Below, in pieces: positions 48,559-57,511 of a stretch of DNA of 64,000 nt. Position numbers and translations under genes: made by a program. The stretch is taken from NCBI RefSeq assembly GCF_014648695.1, contig NZ_BMRP01000015.1, positions 54,176 to 118,175 on the forward strand. The letters are read 5' to 3'. The notes beneath the pieces are model-generated. The model saw only the letters and a program-made list of their open reading frames with translations. It had not been told where the DNA came from and did no database searches. Position 1 is the stretch's first letter. Each line of letters opens with the position of its first letter. The DNA comes from Streptomyces albospinus (GTDB lineage: Bacteria > Actinomycetota > Actinomycetes > Streptomycetales > Streptomycetaceae).

Positions 48559-49032
48559 TCAGCCCTGTATCTCGATGTGCCGCGGCTTGGCGGGCTGCGC
48601 CTTCGGGATCGTGACGGTGAGGACGCCGTCGGTGAGCGACGCGGTGACGTCTTCGGACTTCACGTCCACCGGCAGCAGCGCCCGGTACTCGAACTTGCCG
48701 GTGGGGCGGCCACGGCGCCGCGGTACGCCTTCCCGTTCCTGCTCCTTCAGCTCTCCGGAGATGGAGACCTCGTGCTCGCCGACCGTGACGTCGACGTCCT
48801 TGCGCTGTATGCCGGGCAGTTCGCATTCGACCAGGTACGCCCCGTCGGTCTCGTGCAGGTCGGCCGGCGGGGCCCAGGACATCGCCTCGGTCAGGGACGG
48901 TGTGATGGAGGCCGACTGGAGGAACCGGCTCATCCGGTCAAACAGTTCCTCGAACTCGGCCGCCATCGGCTCGGGCCAGCGGAGCCCGTGCTCCAGCAGG
49001 CTCCCCGGCCGGTGCCGTATGGGCAGATTCAT
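48559..49032 (-). CDS. Hsp20/alpha-crystallin small heat-shock protein
   Basis: A 157-residue Hsp20, paralog of the one at 47657. DLHETDGAYLVECELPGIQR, VDVTVGEHEVSISGELKEQE and SLTDGVLTVTIPKAQPAKPR mark the alpha-crystallin domain; MNLPIRHRPGSLLEHGLRWP the arm. ATG 49032 has GGAGG upstream. No HAIR, CIRCE or RheA-like operator was recognised in front of it. Confidence 0.92.
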   Translation of the reverse strand: MNLPIRHRPGSLLEHGLRWPEPMAAEFEELFDRMSRFLQSASITPSLTEAMSWAPPADLHETDGAYLVECELPGIQRKDVDVTVGEHEVSISGELKEQEREGVPRRRGRPTGKFEYRALLPVDVKSEDVTASLTDGVLTVTIPKAQPAKPRHIEIQG

Positions 49033-49492
49033 CGCGCTGCACCTCCTCGGACGGGCAGCAGAACGGTGCCGCCGTCTGCCGCTCCCTCCTTGTCGTGTCT
49101 TCCGTGTGGCCGTGCTGCTTCTTCCATGCTGGCGATCCTGGGCACGCCCGGCGACTCGGGCGGGGACCGGATCCGGGCGGGACCGCGATCGTCCTGACGG
49201 TGCGTCAGAAACGGGGCCGCGGTCCGGCACCGAGTCCCGTGGCGGTACGAGGCCGCAGCGCGGCGATCGGCCTCGGACGGGGTCACTCGCCGCGGCAGGC
49301 AGGTCACTTGGGGTGGCCCGGCGTCACCGGCCGTGGCTGCGGGTGACCCGGCGTAGCGGTGGCGGGCGGGCGCAGCCCCCGCATGGCGGCCGTCTGCCGC
49401 CCCTGCCACGCTGGAACGGAGGGGTCCTGGGGCGGCGCACCCCGGGGCGGCGTACCGGCGCCTCGGACCCGGTCCTCGTACAGGGAGGAACG
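49033..49492. other. Gene-free divergent region between Hsp20 and a membrane protein
   Basis: About 460 bp. It contains the two ribosome sites, a small GTCACC/GGTGAC dyad near 49323-49346, and G-rich stretches with CGGGACC...GGTCCGG-like symmetry near 49180-49230. No gene or recognised heat-shock operator was found. Confidence 0.4.
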
Positions 49493-50842
49493 ATGGATGC
49501 GTCCACCGGCTCCGGTGACCACCACTCCCCTCGCGACGACCGCCCCCTGAACGCCGCCGAACGCGAGGAGTACGAGCGGCTGCGCGGCGCCGCGTCGGTG
49601 CACCGCCGCCGGCTGCGCTACGCGAGCGCCTCGATACTCCTCATCCTGGCCTTCCTGCTCGCACCGCTCGCGGTGGTGGCGACGTGGCTCAACAACGAGG
49701 TGACGGACACCGGCCGATACGTGGAGACGGTCGCGCCGCTCGCCTCCGAACCCGCCGTGCAGAACGCGCTGACCGACCGCCTGACCAACAGGGTGGTCAA
49801 CGCCGTCGACGTGCCGGCCCTCACCGCCTCGCTCGCCAGGGCCCTCGATCGCGCCGGTGCCCCGCCCCTGGTGGTCGACCATTCCCAGGCTCTGACCGAG
49901 CCGCTCAAGAACGCCCTGACCAGCGCCGTCCACACCATCGTCGCGAAGGTGGTGAAGAGCGACCAGTTCCGTGACGTGTGGCGGAGCGCCAACCGCGTCG
50001 CCCACGAGAACGTCGTGAACGTCCTCACCGGCGAGGGGAACCGCGCCCTCCAGGCCAAGGGCGACACCATCGTCCTGAACATCGGCACCGTCGTGGACCA
50101 CGTCAAGCAGCGGCTGGCCGACCACGGCTACCGGGCCGCCGCGAAGATCCCCGATATCGACAGGACGATCCCGCTGCTCCAGGTCAGCCAACTGAACAAG
50201 GCGCAGAGTGCCATGCGGCTGCTCGACATCGTCGGCAACTGGCTGCCCGTCTCGACGATCGCGCTCGCCGCCCTCGCGGTCCGGGCCGCCCCCGCTCACC
50301 GCGTCACCCTGATGACGGCGGCGATCGGCATCGGCATCATGATGGTCGCGCTGCTCATCGGCCTCGCCGTGGCGCGCCAGGTCTACCTGGACTCCGTGCC
50401 GCCCACCACGCTCCCGCGGAACGCCGCCGCCGCGATCTACGACACCCTGGTGCGCTTCCTGCGCCTGAGCACCCGCACCGTTCTCGTCGTCGCGGTGATC
50501 ACCGCGCTGGCCGGCTACCTCTACGGCCCGGGGCGCGGCGCCCGGTTCCTCCGCACGGCGAGCGCCCGCGGCACCGGATCGGCCGGCCGCGCCCTGGCCC
50601 GCGCCGGGCTGGACACCGGAGCGTTCGGCCGCTGGCTGGACGCCCACCGCCGGTGGACCACGGGCGTGGTCATCGCCGCCGGTGCGCTCGCCCTGTTCCT
50701 GTGGAACCTCCCCACCCCGGGGGTGGTGGCGCTGGCCCTGGGCATCGTCGTCCTCGCCCTGATCCTCCTCGGCATCCTCGCCGCCGCCGGGACGCGCGCC
50801 CCGCCCGCCGCCGCACCACCCGCACCGGGTGGTGCCCCATGA
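49493..50842 (+). CDS. Integral membrane protein with extracytoplasmic helical domain
   Basis: A 449-residue protein. One helix (SILLILAFLLAPLAVVATWL) is followed by a large outside region of about 180 residues (EVTDTGRYVETVAPLASEPA, VQNALTDRLTNRVVNAVDVP), then four to five membrane helices (LMTAAIGIGIMMVALLIGLA, TVLVVAVITALAGYLYGP, VVALALGIVVLALILLGI). The N-terminal 40 residues are cytosolic. ATG 49493 has GGGAGGA upstream. Such proteins are common in Streptomyces; function unknown. Confidence 0.8.
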   Translation: MDASTGSGDHHSPRDDRPLNAAEREEYERLRGAASVHRRRLRYASASILLILAFLLAPLAVVATWLNNEVTDTGRYVETVAPLASEPAVQNALTDRLTNRVVNAVDVPALTASLARALDRAGAPPLVVDHSQALTEPLKNALTSAVHTIVAKVVKSDQFRDVWRSANRVAHENVVNVLTGEGNRALQAKGDTIVLNIGTVVDHVKQRLADHGYRAAAKIPDIDRTIPLLQVSQLNKAQSAMRLLDIVGNWLPVSTIALAALAVRAAPAHRVTLMTAAIGIGIMMVALLIGLAVARQVYLDSVPPTTLPRNAAAAIYDTLVRFLRLSTRTVLVVAVITALAGYLYGPGRGARFLRTASARGTGSAGRALARAGLDTGAFGRWLDAHRRWTTGVVIAAGALALFLWNLPTPGVVALALGIVVLALILLGILAAAGTRAPPAAAPPAPGGAP

Positions 50843-50915
50843 GGCGCGGGGCGCCATGCCGGAGACCGCAACGGCACACACCTGGTAACCATCACGGTAC
50901 GGACAGGAGAGCGCA

Positions 50916-51341
50916 ATGGTCGGTTACGTGAATCTGGCCTACGACTACCCGGTTCTCGGGGCGTTCTGGACGGCGATGTGGGTCTTCCTGTGGGTGATGT
51001 GGGTCATCCTGCTCTTCCGGATCGTCGCCGACATCTTCCGCGACGACACCATGAGCGGCTGGGCCAAGACCGGATGGCTGCTCCTCGTGCTGGTGCTGCC
51101 CTTCGTCGGCGTCTTCATCTACGTCTGCGTCCGGGGCCACGAGCTGGGCCGGCGCGAAGCGCAGCACGCACAGGCAGTGCGGGACGAGTTCGAGCGGTAT
51201 ATCCGCGAGGCTGCGGGCCGCGGGGCCGAAGCCGCCGGCGTGAGCGAAGTGGACCAGCTCGCCAAGCTCTCCGAAATCCGCGCCAGGGGCGATATCTCCG
51301 ACGAGGAATTCAGCCGGGCCAAGGAGAAGATCCTGCACTGA
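50916..51341 (+). CDS. SHOCT/PLDc_N-type membrane protein
   Basis: A 141-residue protein with two membrane helices (GAFWTAMWVFLWVMWVILLF and TGWLLLVLVLPFVGVFIYVC), the PLDc_N-like pattern, and a C-terminal SHOCT segment (LAKLSEIRARGDISDEEFSR, AKEKIL). ATG 50916 has AGGAGAG upstream. It lies 73 bp after the membrane protein on the same strand, so the two are probably an operon. Confidence 0.88.
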   Translation: MVGYVNLAYDYPVLGAFWTAMWVFLWVMWVILLFRIVADIFRDDTMSGWAKTGWLLLVLVLPFVGVFIYVCVRGHELGRREAQHAQAVRDEFERYIREAAGRGAEAAGVSEVDQLAKLSEIRARGDISDEEFSRAKEKILH

Positions 51342-51387
51342 CCGCGCAACCCCGTTCCGGACGAGCCGTCACCTCCCGGCCACCGTG

Positions 51388-51891
51388 TCATCGTGCGGCT
51401 CCCCCTGTTCCCTCCCCCCAGGAGAGCCGCAGCCCGGTGACCAGGTCGGGGCGGATGCGCAGCGCGTATTCCATCCGGTGGTCCGTCCAGGGATGGAGCA
51501 ACGCCTGGTAGTGCGCCAAGTCGTCAGGATCCGTGACGAGGTGGCAGTAGCCGGTGACCACGACGCTCCAACCGCAGTGCGTGGCGGGGTCGATGACGTC
51601 GGCCTCGTAGGCGACGACGATGCCCGCACCGTCCGGCTGCCGGGTCAGTGCCGTCGCCAGGGCCGCGCCCTCGTGGGTACGGATGATGACCTCGCCGTGG
51701 TGCAGGAGGTGGTTCACCGGGCGGATGGCCGGCAGTGCGTCCTGGGTGAAGACGATCCTGCCCAGTGGCACGCTGCCCAGCAGCCGCAGCGCCTCCTCGC
51801 GGTCCAGTTCGGTGCTGCGGCGCGACGCCTCGGCGTCCGCCCAGGCCGCTCGCCGGTCCTCGGTGGTCTGCCGGTCCGCCGGATCCGTCAT
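51388..51891 (-). CDS. Pyridoxamine 5'-phosphate oxidase-like (PPOX) protein
   Basis: A 167-residue protein. The split-barrel flavin/F420-type fold is shown by REEALRLLGSVPLGRIVFTQ, DALPAIRPVNHLLHHGEVII and GIVVAYEADVIDPATHCGWS with SVVVTGYCHLVTD. Such proteins are common in mycobacterial and Streptomyces dormancy regions. ATG 51891 overlaps the flavohemoglobin stop by four bases, so they are co-translated. Substrate unknown. Confidence 0.88.
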   Translation of the reverse strand: MTDPADRQTTEDRRAAWADAEASRRSTELDREEALRLLGSVPLGRIVFTQDALPAIRPVNHLLHHGEVIIRTHEGAALATALTRQPDGAGIVVAYEADVIDPATHCGWSVVVTGYCHLVTDPDDLAHYQALLHPWTDHRMEYALRIRPDLVTGLRLSWGEGTGGAAR

Positions 51892-53228
51892 CGCGTGCTC
51901 CCCGTCGCGTCGCAGGCGCCCGCCGCCGAGGCCGCCGCCGTACGGTCGTCCGCCGGGGCGAAGACCTCGGGCACCGGGTCGTGGTGGATCCGCCCGGCCG
52001 GCATGCCGGCCGCGGTCAGCCGCGCCACCGCGGCCCCCACCATGGCGGCCGGGCCGCTGACGAAGGCGCGGTAGCCGGTCCACGCGCCGCCGCGGGCCAC
52101 CGCCTCGGCCAGCGGACCGTAGGCGCTCGGGGCGCGGTCCTCGTCGAGGACCCGGACCACCCGCAGCCACCGGTGCCGCATCGACAGCCGGGAGAGCGCC
52201 TCGGCGCCGTACAGCTCGGCCCGGCTGCGGGCGCCGATGAAGAGGTGTACCCGACCTGCTGGTTGCACGGGGCGGCCACCGCCCGCGCGGCGGCCGGCCC
52301 GCTCCTCCAGGAGCGCCTTGATCGGGGCCCATCCCGTGCCGCCCGCGACCATCAGCAGGTCACCCGAGAAGTCCGCGTCGTCGAGGGTCATCGTGCCGCG
52401 CGCGGGGCCCAGCCGGAGTGTGCCGCCGACGCGGGTGCGCGACACCAGGGACTCGCTCACCCCGCCGCTGCCGGTCTGCCGGACGTGGAACTCCACTTCG
52501 TGGTCGGGCCGCGGCGCGCAGGCGAGGGAGTACTGCCGCCACGCCTGGGGCATCAGCGGGGACTCGACCGCCGCGTACTGCCCGGCCCGGTACGGGTAGG
52601 GCTCGTGCATCCGCACCCGCAGCACGGCGAGGTCCGAGACGCATAACTGATGTTCCGTCACTGTCCCTTGCCAGCAAGGAGGTTCGGCCAGGGCGGCGTC
52701 GGCGCCCTCGACCATGGACGCGACGGCGAAGCGCAGCATCCGCACCCACGCCTGCTCCACGGCCTCGGCCCAGCGGGGTCCGGCGGTGCGTCGCAGCGCC
52801 GCGCAGAGTGCGGCCTCGAACGCCTCGTAGTGCACCGGCCGCACCCCGAGCTTGCGGTGGTCGTGGCCGAGTTGGCGGAAGTACGCGGCCATCTCGTCCG
52901 GCCGGTGCAGATTCTCGATCAGGTACCAGAAGGCCCGCGCCAGGTGAGCGCGCTGGAAGTCCATCGATGCGGGGAACAGCGACCGCAGGTAGGGCCACCG
53001 GGCGAACATCTCCTCGTAGAGGTGGCCGATGAGGTCCCCGAAGGGCGTCACCAGGTCGAGGTACTGCGTGATCAGCCGCTGGTCGGCCGCGCCATCATAG
53101 GAGGCCGCCGCCGATCGGGGCCGCGGGGCCCGTCCGGGGCCGAGGATCTCCCGCCGCAGCCGCATCGCGTCGTGCCGGGCGAGCAGGGCGTGGTACTCGT
53201 CGCCGACGGTGGCCGGGAACGATTGCAT
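51888..53228 (-). CDS. Flavohemoglobin-type protein (globin plus FAD/NAD reductase)
   Basis: A 446-residue protein. Residues about 50-185 form a globin (LYEEMFARWPYLRSLFPASM; proximal-His-type segment LGHDHRKLGVRPVHYEAF). The reductase part has an FAD motif AWRQYSLACAPRP and NAD part LLMVAGGTGWAPIKALLEER. The architecture matches flavohemoglobins that detoxify NO by dioxygenation, with an atypical N-terminal extension of about 45 residues. AGGAGG precedes ATG 53228. It overlaps the PPOX gene and is divergent from the DevR-like regulator. Confidence 0.88.
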   Translation of the reverse strand: MQSFPATVGDEYHALLARHDAMRLRREILGPGRAPRPRSAAASYDGAADQRLITQYLDLVTPFGDLIGHLYEEMFARWPYLRSLFPASMDFQRAHLARAFWYLIENLHRPDEMAAYFRQLGHDHRKLGVRPVHYEAFEAALCAALRRTAGPRWAEAVEQAWVRMLRFAVASMVEGADAALAEPPCWQGTVTEHQLCVSDLAVLRVRMHEPYPYRAGQYAAVESPLMPQAWRQYSLACAPRPDHEVEFHVRQTGSGGVSESLVSRTRVGGTLRLGPARGTMTLDDADFSGDLLMVAGGTGWAPIKALLEERAGRRAGGGRPVQPAGRVHLFIGARSRAELYGAEALSRLSMRHRWLRVVRVLDEDRAPSAYGPLAEAVARGGAWTGYRAFVSGPAAMVGAAVARLTAAGMPAGRIHHDPVPEVFAPADDRTAAASAAGACDATGSTR

Positions 53229-53349
53229 GGAGCGGACCTCCTGACAGGGCGGCGGGCGGCCGGTGCGATACCGCAGCGGTGCGGCCCCTCCGGGGAAAGG
53301 GGTGGTCAGTATGGCAACGCACCTGCGTGCCCGAAGGGCCCCGCCCCCC

Positions 53350-53365
53350 AGGGCCGTTCGGCCCT
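53350..53365. promoter_or_regulatory. Perfect dyad AGGGCCG-TT-CGGCCCT
   Basis: A 7-2-7 dyad between the divergent flavohemoglobin (start 53228) and DevR-like (start 53523) genes. Another AAGGGCC half-site lies about 18 bp upstream. The layout resembles DevR/OsdR-type boxes (GGG...CCC symmetry), so it may be the target of the adjacent regulator. A terminator-like role is also possible because TTTT follows. Confidence 0.6.
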
Positions 53366-53522
53366 TTTGCCGCCCGGTCGCCTGGTAGGACCCTGCTCCT
53401 GGGGGCCCGGCCCGCTCCCGGTGTCCCACCGGACCCGGAGATACTGAGGTCCCGTCAAGGACCGGCCCCCGGACGTCCCCGGCGCCGGAGAGCGCAGCCA
53501 AGGAACCGCAGAGCGAGCAGTG

Positions 53523-54230
53523 ATGAACCAGCCCCCCGCACCTCCCGTCCCGACCACGCCGCTGCGCGTCTTCATCCTCGACGATCACGAAGTCGTGCGC
53601 CGCGGCGTACGGGACCTCCTCGAAGCGGAGGGGGACATCGAGGTCGTGGGCGAAGCGGGCGACGGCCGGCAGGCACTCGCCCGGGTGCCGGCCGCCCGGC
53701 CGCAGGTGGCGATCCTGGACGTACGACTCGGCGGCACCGGCGGGCCCGACGGCGACCACGAAGGCATCGAGGTCTGCCGGGAGTTACGGGCCCGGATGCC
53801 GGAGCTGGCCTGCCTGATGCTGACGTCCTTCGATGACGACGAGGCGCTGTTCGACGCCATCATGGCGGGGGCGGCCGGCTATGTGCTCAAGCAGATCAAC
53901 GGCTCGGAGCTGGTGCAGGCGGTCCGCACCCTCGCGGCGGGCGGGTCCACGCTGGATCCGCGCACCGCGACCCGGGTGATGGCGCGGCTGCGCGGTCCGG
54001 GCCCGGCCCCCGAGGCGACGCCGTCCGAACTCGACCGGCTCTCGTCGCGCGAACGCGAGGTGCTGGACCTGATCGGCGAAGGGCTGACCAACCGTCAGAT
54101 CGCTGACCGGCTGTTCCTCGCGGAGAAGACCGTCAAGAACCGGGTCTCGTCCATCCTGTCCAAACTGGGGGTGGGCCGACGGGTGCAGGCCGCGATGGTC
54201 GCCGAACGGCTCCGGGAAGCGCGCGACTGA
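53523..54230 (+). CDS. DevR/NarL-type response regulator
   Basis: A 235-residue response regulator. The receiver domain (about 15-140) has acidic pocket DDHE, phospho-acceptor Asp in VAILDVRLGG and Lys in AGYVLKQINGSELVQAV. The C-terminal LuxR/NarL helix-turn-helix reads LSSREREVLDLIGEGLTNRQ then IADRLFLAEKTVKNRVSSIL. This is the DevR/OsdR class. ATG 53523 is used; the ribosome site is weak. The convergent GAF kinase at 54249 is its likely partner. Confidence 0.92.
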   Translation: MNQPPAPPVPTTPLRVFILDDHEVVRRGVRDLLEAEGDIEVVGEAGDGRQALARVPAARPQVAILDVRLGGTGGPDGDHEGIEVCRELRARMPELACLMLTSFDDDEALFDAIMAGAAGYVLKQINGSELVQAVRTLAAGGSTLDPRTATRVMARLRGPGPAPEATPSELDRLSSREREVLDLIGEGLTNRQIADRLFLAEKTVKNRVSSILSKLGVGRRVQAAMVAERLREARD

Positions 54231-54248
54231 CCGGCCGGTCCCGCGGGT

Positions 54249-55919
54249 TCAGGCGGGCAGCGGTACGCCCCACACGATCCGGGTGCCGCCGCCGGCGGGC
54301 GACTCCACGGCGAGCCCTCCGCCGTGCATCTCGGCCCGGGCCCGCATGTTGGCCAGACCGCCGGTATGCGGTGCGGTCCCCACTCCCACCCCGTCGTCCG
54401 TCACCGTCAGCGTCACCTCGTCCCTCGCGGTCAGCTCCACGTCGAGGCGCCGGGCGCGGGCGTGCCGGGCGGCATTGCTGAGGGCTTCCGCGGCGACCGC
54501 CACCACGTGCTGGGCCAGTTCGTCCGGCACGGCGCTGTCCACCGGCCCGTCGATACGCAGCGCGGGGGCGAAGCCGAGGGACGGGGCGGCCTGCTGCACG
54601 GCATCGGTCAGGTCCCGGCGCAGGCTCCGGCCCTCCTTGCCGTCCCCTGTGGTGCGCAGTCCGAAGATGGTGGACCGGATGATCTTGATGGTGGTGTCCA
54701 GGTCGTTCACCGCCCGCCCGACCCGTTCGGCCGCCTCGGGCCGCTCGATGAGCCGGGTCGCGCTCTGGAGCGTGATACCGGTGGCGAACAGCCGCTGAAT
54801 GGCCAGATCGTGCAGGTCCCGGGCTATCCGGTCGCGGTCATGAAGCACCGCCAGATCCTCCGACTCGGCACGCCGGCGGGCGAGTTCGAGAGCGATCACG
54901 GCCTGATCGGCGAAGCCCGACAGCAGCCGGACCTCGGTGTCGTCGAACGCCGGCCGGCCCGCCAGCCGGCTCAGCCGCAGCGCCCCGCATCCGGTGTCGA
55001 TCTGCAACGGGACGGCGATGGCGGGCCCGTACTCCTCCTCGGTCTCGGTACCCGAGCCGAGCGGGTGGGCGCGCGGGTCGGTGCGCAGATCGGCGGTGAC
55101 CACCGGCCGGCCGCTGCGCACGGCCATACCGGGCAGCGAACCGCCGGCCGGCACCCGCAGCCCGGCGATCCGGCTCGCGCCGGCGCCCCGGGCCACCGCC
55201 ACCGTCAGATCGTCCGCGGACGGGTCCTCCGGCAGCAGCACGGCCGCGCAGTCGGCGCCGGCCACCTCCAGCGCCCGCTCGGCGATCAGCTGCAACACCT
55301 CGTCCGCCCCGGTGCCGGACAGCAGGCTGCGGGTGATCTCACCGAGCGCCTCCAGCCACCGCTCCCGGCGCCGACTCTCGTGGTACATACGGGCGTTGTC
55401 GATCGCCACCCCTGCCGCGATGGAGAGCGTGGTCAGCACCGCCTCGTCGTCCGCGTCGAACGAGCCGCCGCCCCGCTTCTCGGTGAGGTAGAGGTTGCCG
55501 AACACCTCGTCACGGACCCGGACCGGCACCCCGAGGAAGGTGCGCATGGGCGGATGGTGGGCCGGAAATCCGTAACTGCGCGGGTGCGTGGTCAGGTCGT
55601 CGAGCCGCAGCGGTACGGGGTGGCGGATGAGCTCGCCGAGGATGCCCCGGCCGCACGGTGTCCGGCCGATCTGCGCGATGAGCTCGTCGGACATGCCCAC
55701 GGGCAGAAACCGCGACAGCTGCCCGTCATCGACGACGCCGAGCGCCCCGTACTCCGCGTCGGCGAGGGTCACCGCCGCCTCCACGATCCCGCGGAGCACC
55801 TGCGGCAGTTCGAGCCCCCGTCCCAGGCTCATCACCGCGTCGAGCAGGCTGTGCATCCGGTCCGGCTCGCGAAGGTGCGGCCCTTGCGCGGCCGGCGCGT
55901 GCTGCGGCGATGCGGACAT
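54249..55919 (-). CDS. DevS/DosS-like GAF histidine kinase
   Basis: A 556-residue soluble kinase. Two GAF domains (about 45-190 and 215-345) precede the kinase core. The first contains RSYGFPAHHPPMRTFLGVPV, the segment typical of heme-binding DevS/DosS GAF-A. The phospho-acceptor His is in DRDRIARDLHDLAIQRLFAT (HisKA_3), and the ATPase domain has EALSNAARHA, DDGVGVG and GLANMRARAEMHGG. It probably senses O2, NO or redox state and phosphorylates the convergent DevR-like protein. ATG 55919. Confidence 0.9.
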   Translation of the reverse strand: MSASPQHAPAAQGPHLREPDRMHSLLDAVMSLGRGLELPQVLRGIVEAAVTLADAEYGALGVVDDGQLSRFLPVGMSDELIAQIGRTPCGRGILGELIRHPVPLRLDDLTTHPRSYGFPAHHPPMRTFLGVPVRVRDEVFGNLYLTEKRGGGSFDADDEAVLTTLSIAAGVAIDNARMYHESRRRERWLEALGEITRSLLSGTGADEVLQLIAERALEVAGADCAAVLLPEDPSADDLTVAVARGAGASRIAGLRVPAGGSLPGMAVRSGRPVVTADLRTDPRAHPLGSGTETEEEYGPAIAVPLQIDTGCGALRLSRLAGRPAFDDTEVRLLSGFADQAVIALELARRRAESEDLAVLHDRDRIARDLHDLAIQRLFATGITLQSATRLIERPEAAERVGRAVNDLDTTIKIIRSTIFGLRTTGDGKEGRSLRRDLTDAVQQAAPSLGFAPALRIDGPVDSAVPDELAQHVVAVAAEALSNAARHARARRLDVELTARDEVTLTVTDDGVGVGTAPHTGGLANMRARAEMHGGGLAVESPAGGGTRIVWGVPLPA

Positions 55920-56048
55920 GACCGTACTGCCCCCCAAGTCCCCTCTGTCTGACCTGCGCAGCGTACGTGATCATGATGACCGTCCCGGCAGGCGACGGCG
56001 TGGACCGGCCATCCTCGGCGGCCGACCCGGCAAGTGGCGCCCGGCCGG

Positions 56049-56888
56049 TCATCCGCGGAGGAACGCCAGCACCGACTCCGTCTGCCCGAAGATCGCGTGC
56101 CCGGCCTCCGGCAGCAGGTTCACGGTCGCGTGCGGGACTTCCCGGCGCACCCGCCGCGCGGTCTCCTCGGAGTCGAACATCGCATCGCGGCCACCGACCG
56201 TCACCAGCAAGGGCATCGCAAGGCCGCGCAACGCCTCGTCGGAGAACACCGGCAGCCGCTCCGTTCGCGGCTTGAACTGCCGGAAGACACCCACCACTTG
56301 GTCGAGGACGGACCGCAGCTCCGGCCCCTCCAGGCCCGTGGCGAGGCGCACCGACCGACGCATCCCCCAGCGTCCGAACGGGCGCAGCAGCGCGGCCCTG
56401 ACCATCCACCCCATCGTCTGCTTCCCCAGGCCGCCGGGGCACAGCAGGGCCAGCCGCGTCACCCGCTCCGGTCGGCGGGTGGCGTAGTCCAGGGCCATCC
56501 AGCCACCGAGGGAGATCCCCACGAACGCGGCACCGGTGATCCCCAGCCCCGCCAGCACATCGTCCAGCCACCGCGCAGCGCCGTCGGACGCCAAGGCCGG
56601 GCGGGACGGCGCGCTCAGGCCCGGCTCGCCGACGAGGTCGACGGCATACGTACGGAAATGCCGCGCCCAGGAAGCGACATCGCCCAGCCACATCGTCGCA
56701 TTCGCCCCCGAACCGTGCAGCAGCACCACGGGCGGTGCCTCCTTCGGCCCGGAGACGACGACGAAGGTCTCGCCCTCACGGGTCGGCACCCGCACCTGCT
56801 CGGCAGGGACCGGCCAGGCGCGGAGCGCCTCCTGATAGCGCCGCTGGATCTCGGCGGCTCCGGCTTCGGACTTGTAGATCGCGCTCAT
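56049..56888 (-). CDS. Alpha/beta hydrolase
   Basis: A 279-residue hydrolase: VVLLHGSGANATMWLGDVAS (oxyanion), VGISLGGWMALDYATRRPER (Ser nucleophile elbow), late LLPEAGHAIFGQTES (His). It resembles the protein at 2539. Its ATG at 56888 overlaps the stop of the upstream HTH gene by four bases, so the two are one operon. Substrate unknown. Confidence 0.9.
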   Translation of the reverse strand: MSAIYKSEAGAAEIQRRYQEALRAWPVPAEQVRVPTREGETFVVVSGPKEAPPVVLLHGSGANATMWLGDVASWARHFRTYAVDLVGEPGLSAPSRPALASDGAARWLDDVLAGLGITGAAFVGISLGGWMALDYATRRPERVTRLALLCPGGLGKQTMGWMVRAALLRPFGRWGMRRSVRLATGLEGPELRSVLDQVVGVFRQFKPRTERLPVFSDEALRGLAMPLLVTVGGRDAMFDSEETARRVRREVPHATVNLLPEAGHAIFGQTESVLAFLRG

Positions 56889-57316
56889 GACGCGAGTACC
56901 CCCTCCATATACGCGAACAGCCGGGCCGTGTCCGCCAGGCTGCCCAGGACCACGACCTTCAGCCGGGCCCGCTCCTCGTCGTAGACCGTCTGGATCCGCA
57001 ACGACCCGTCCTCCGCACGGCGGTTGGCGGCCGAACCCATCAGGAGGGTGGTCAGACGGTGGGCCGTCTCGGCGTCGACCGCGTCGACCTCCACGATGCT
57101 CGACACCTCGGTGTGCAGCTGCCGCCCGTCCACGTCATCCGGCGGCGCGGGCACCGGACGGCCGGTGAACGCCTCCAGGTCCTGGTGCGCGATCCGGTAC
57201 TGCTTGCCGATGCGCACCGCCGCGAGCCGCCCGTCCCGCACGTAGGAGCGGATGGTGCGGACATGCAGTCCCAGGCGTTCCGCGACCTGCTCCACGGAGT
57301 AGAAACGATCATTCAC
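56885..57316 (-). CDS. Excisionase-type (HTH_17) DNA-binding protein with C-terminal sensor-like domain
   Basis: A 143-residue protein. Residues 1-52 match the MerR/excisionase-type helix-turn-helix (YSVEQVAERLGLHVRTIRSY then VRDGRLAAVRIGKQYRIAHQ). The C-terminal part (TEVSSIVEVDAVDAETAHRL, TVYDEERARLKVVVLGSLAD) looks like a small regulatory fold. It is translationally coupled to the hydrolase. A cluster of GGAAG half-sites lies directly upstream. Confidence 0.85.
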   Translation of the reverse strand: MNDRFYSVEQVAERLGLHVRTIRSYVRDGRLAAVRIGKQYRIAHQDLEAFTGRPVPAPPDDVDGRQLHTEVSSIVEVDAVDAETAHRLTTLLMGSAANRRAEDGSLRIQTVYDEERARLKVVVLGSLADTARLFAYMEGVLAS

Positions 57317-57317
57317 G

Positions 57318-57379
57318 GAAGTACCTTAACCTTCCCTATCTTCCACATCAACAGGGAAGTTTACGGAAGGGCAAGGAAC
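57318..57379. promoter_or_regulatory. Cluster of GGAAG half-sites before the HTH/hydrolase operon
   Basis: GGAAG occurs at 57318, 57356 and 57366 and GGAA at 57376; CTTCC at 57332 and 57341. The last three are spaced 10 bp, one helical turn. CTTCCCT and AGGGAAG also form an imperfect dyad. This suits cooperative binding by the adjacent HTH protein. Confidence 0.6.
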
Positions 57380-57499
57380 GGTTAGGGCTCTGACGCCGCA
57401 TCCACTCCGGCAGGCAACCGCCCGGCGGCCCGGAAGCCACCGACCGCACCCGCGGACCCGCACTCAAGGGGCAAAATGCGCGAGAAGCGGCAAATCATT

Positions 57500-57505
57500 T
57501 ACAGT
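57500..57505 (+). promoter_or_regulatory. -10 box of a leaderless gene
   Basis: TACAGT has six bases between it and ATG 57512 and no ribosome site follows, so the quinol monooxygenase message is probably leaderless. Confidence 0.55.
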
Positions 57506-57511
57506 ACCCGG

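Noticed and set aside
49033..49492. Heat-shock operator (HAIR, CIRCE or RheA type) before the Hsp20 gene
   Set aside because: No CTTGAGT/ACTCAAG, TTAGCACTC/GAGTGCTAA or TGTCATC/GATGACA pairs were found.
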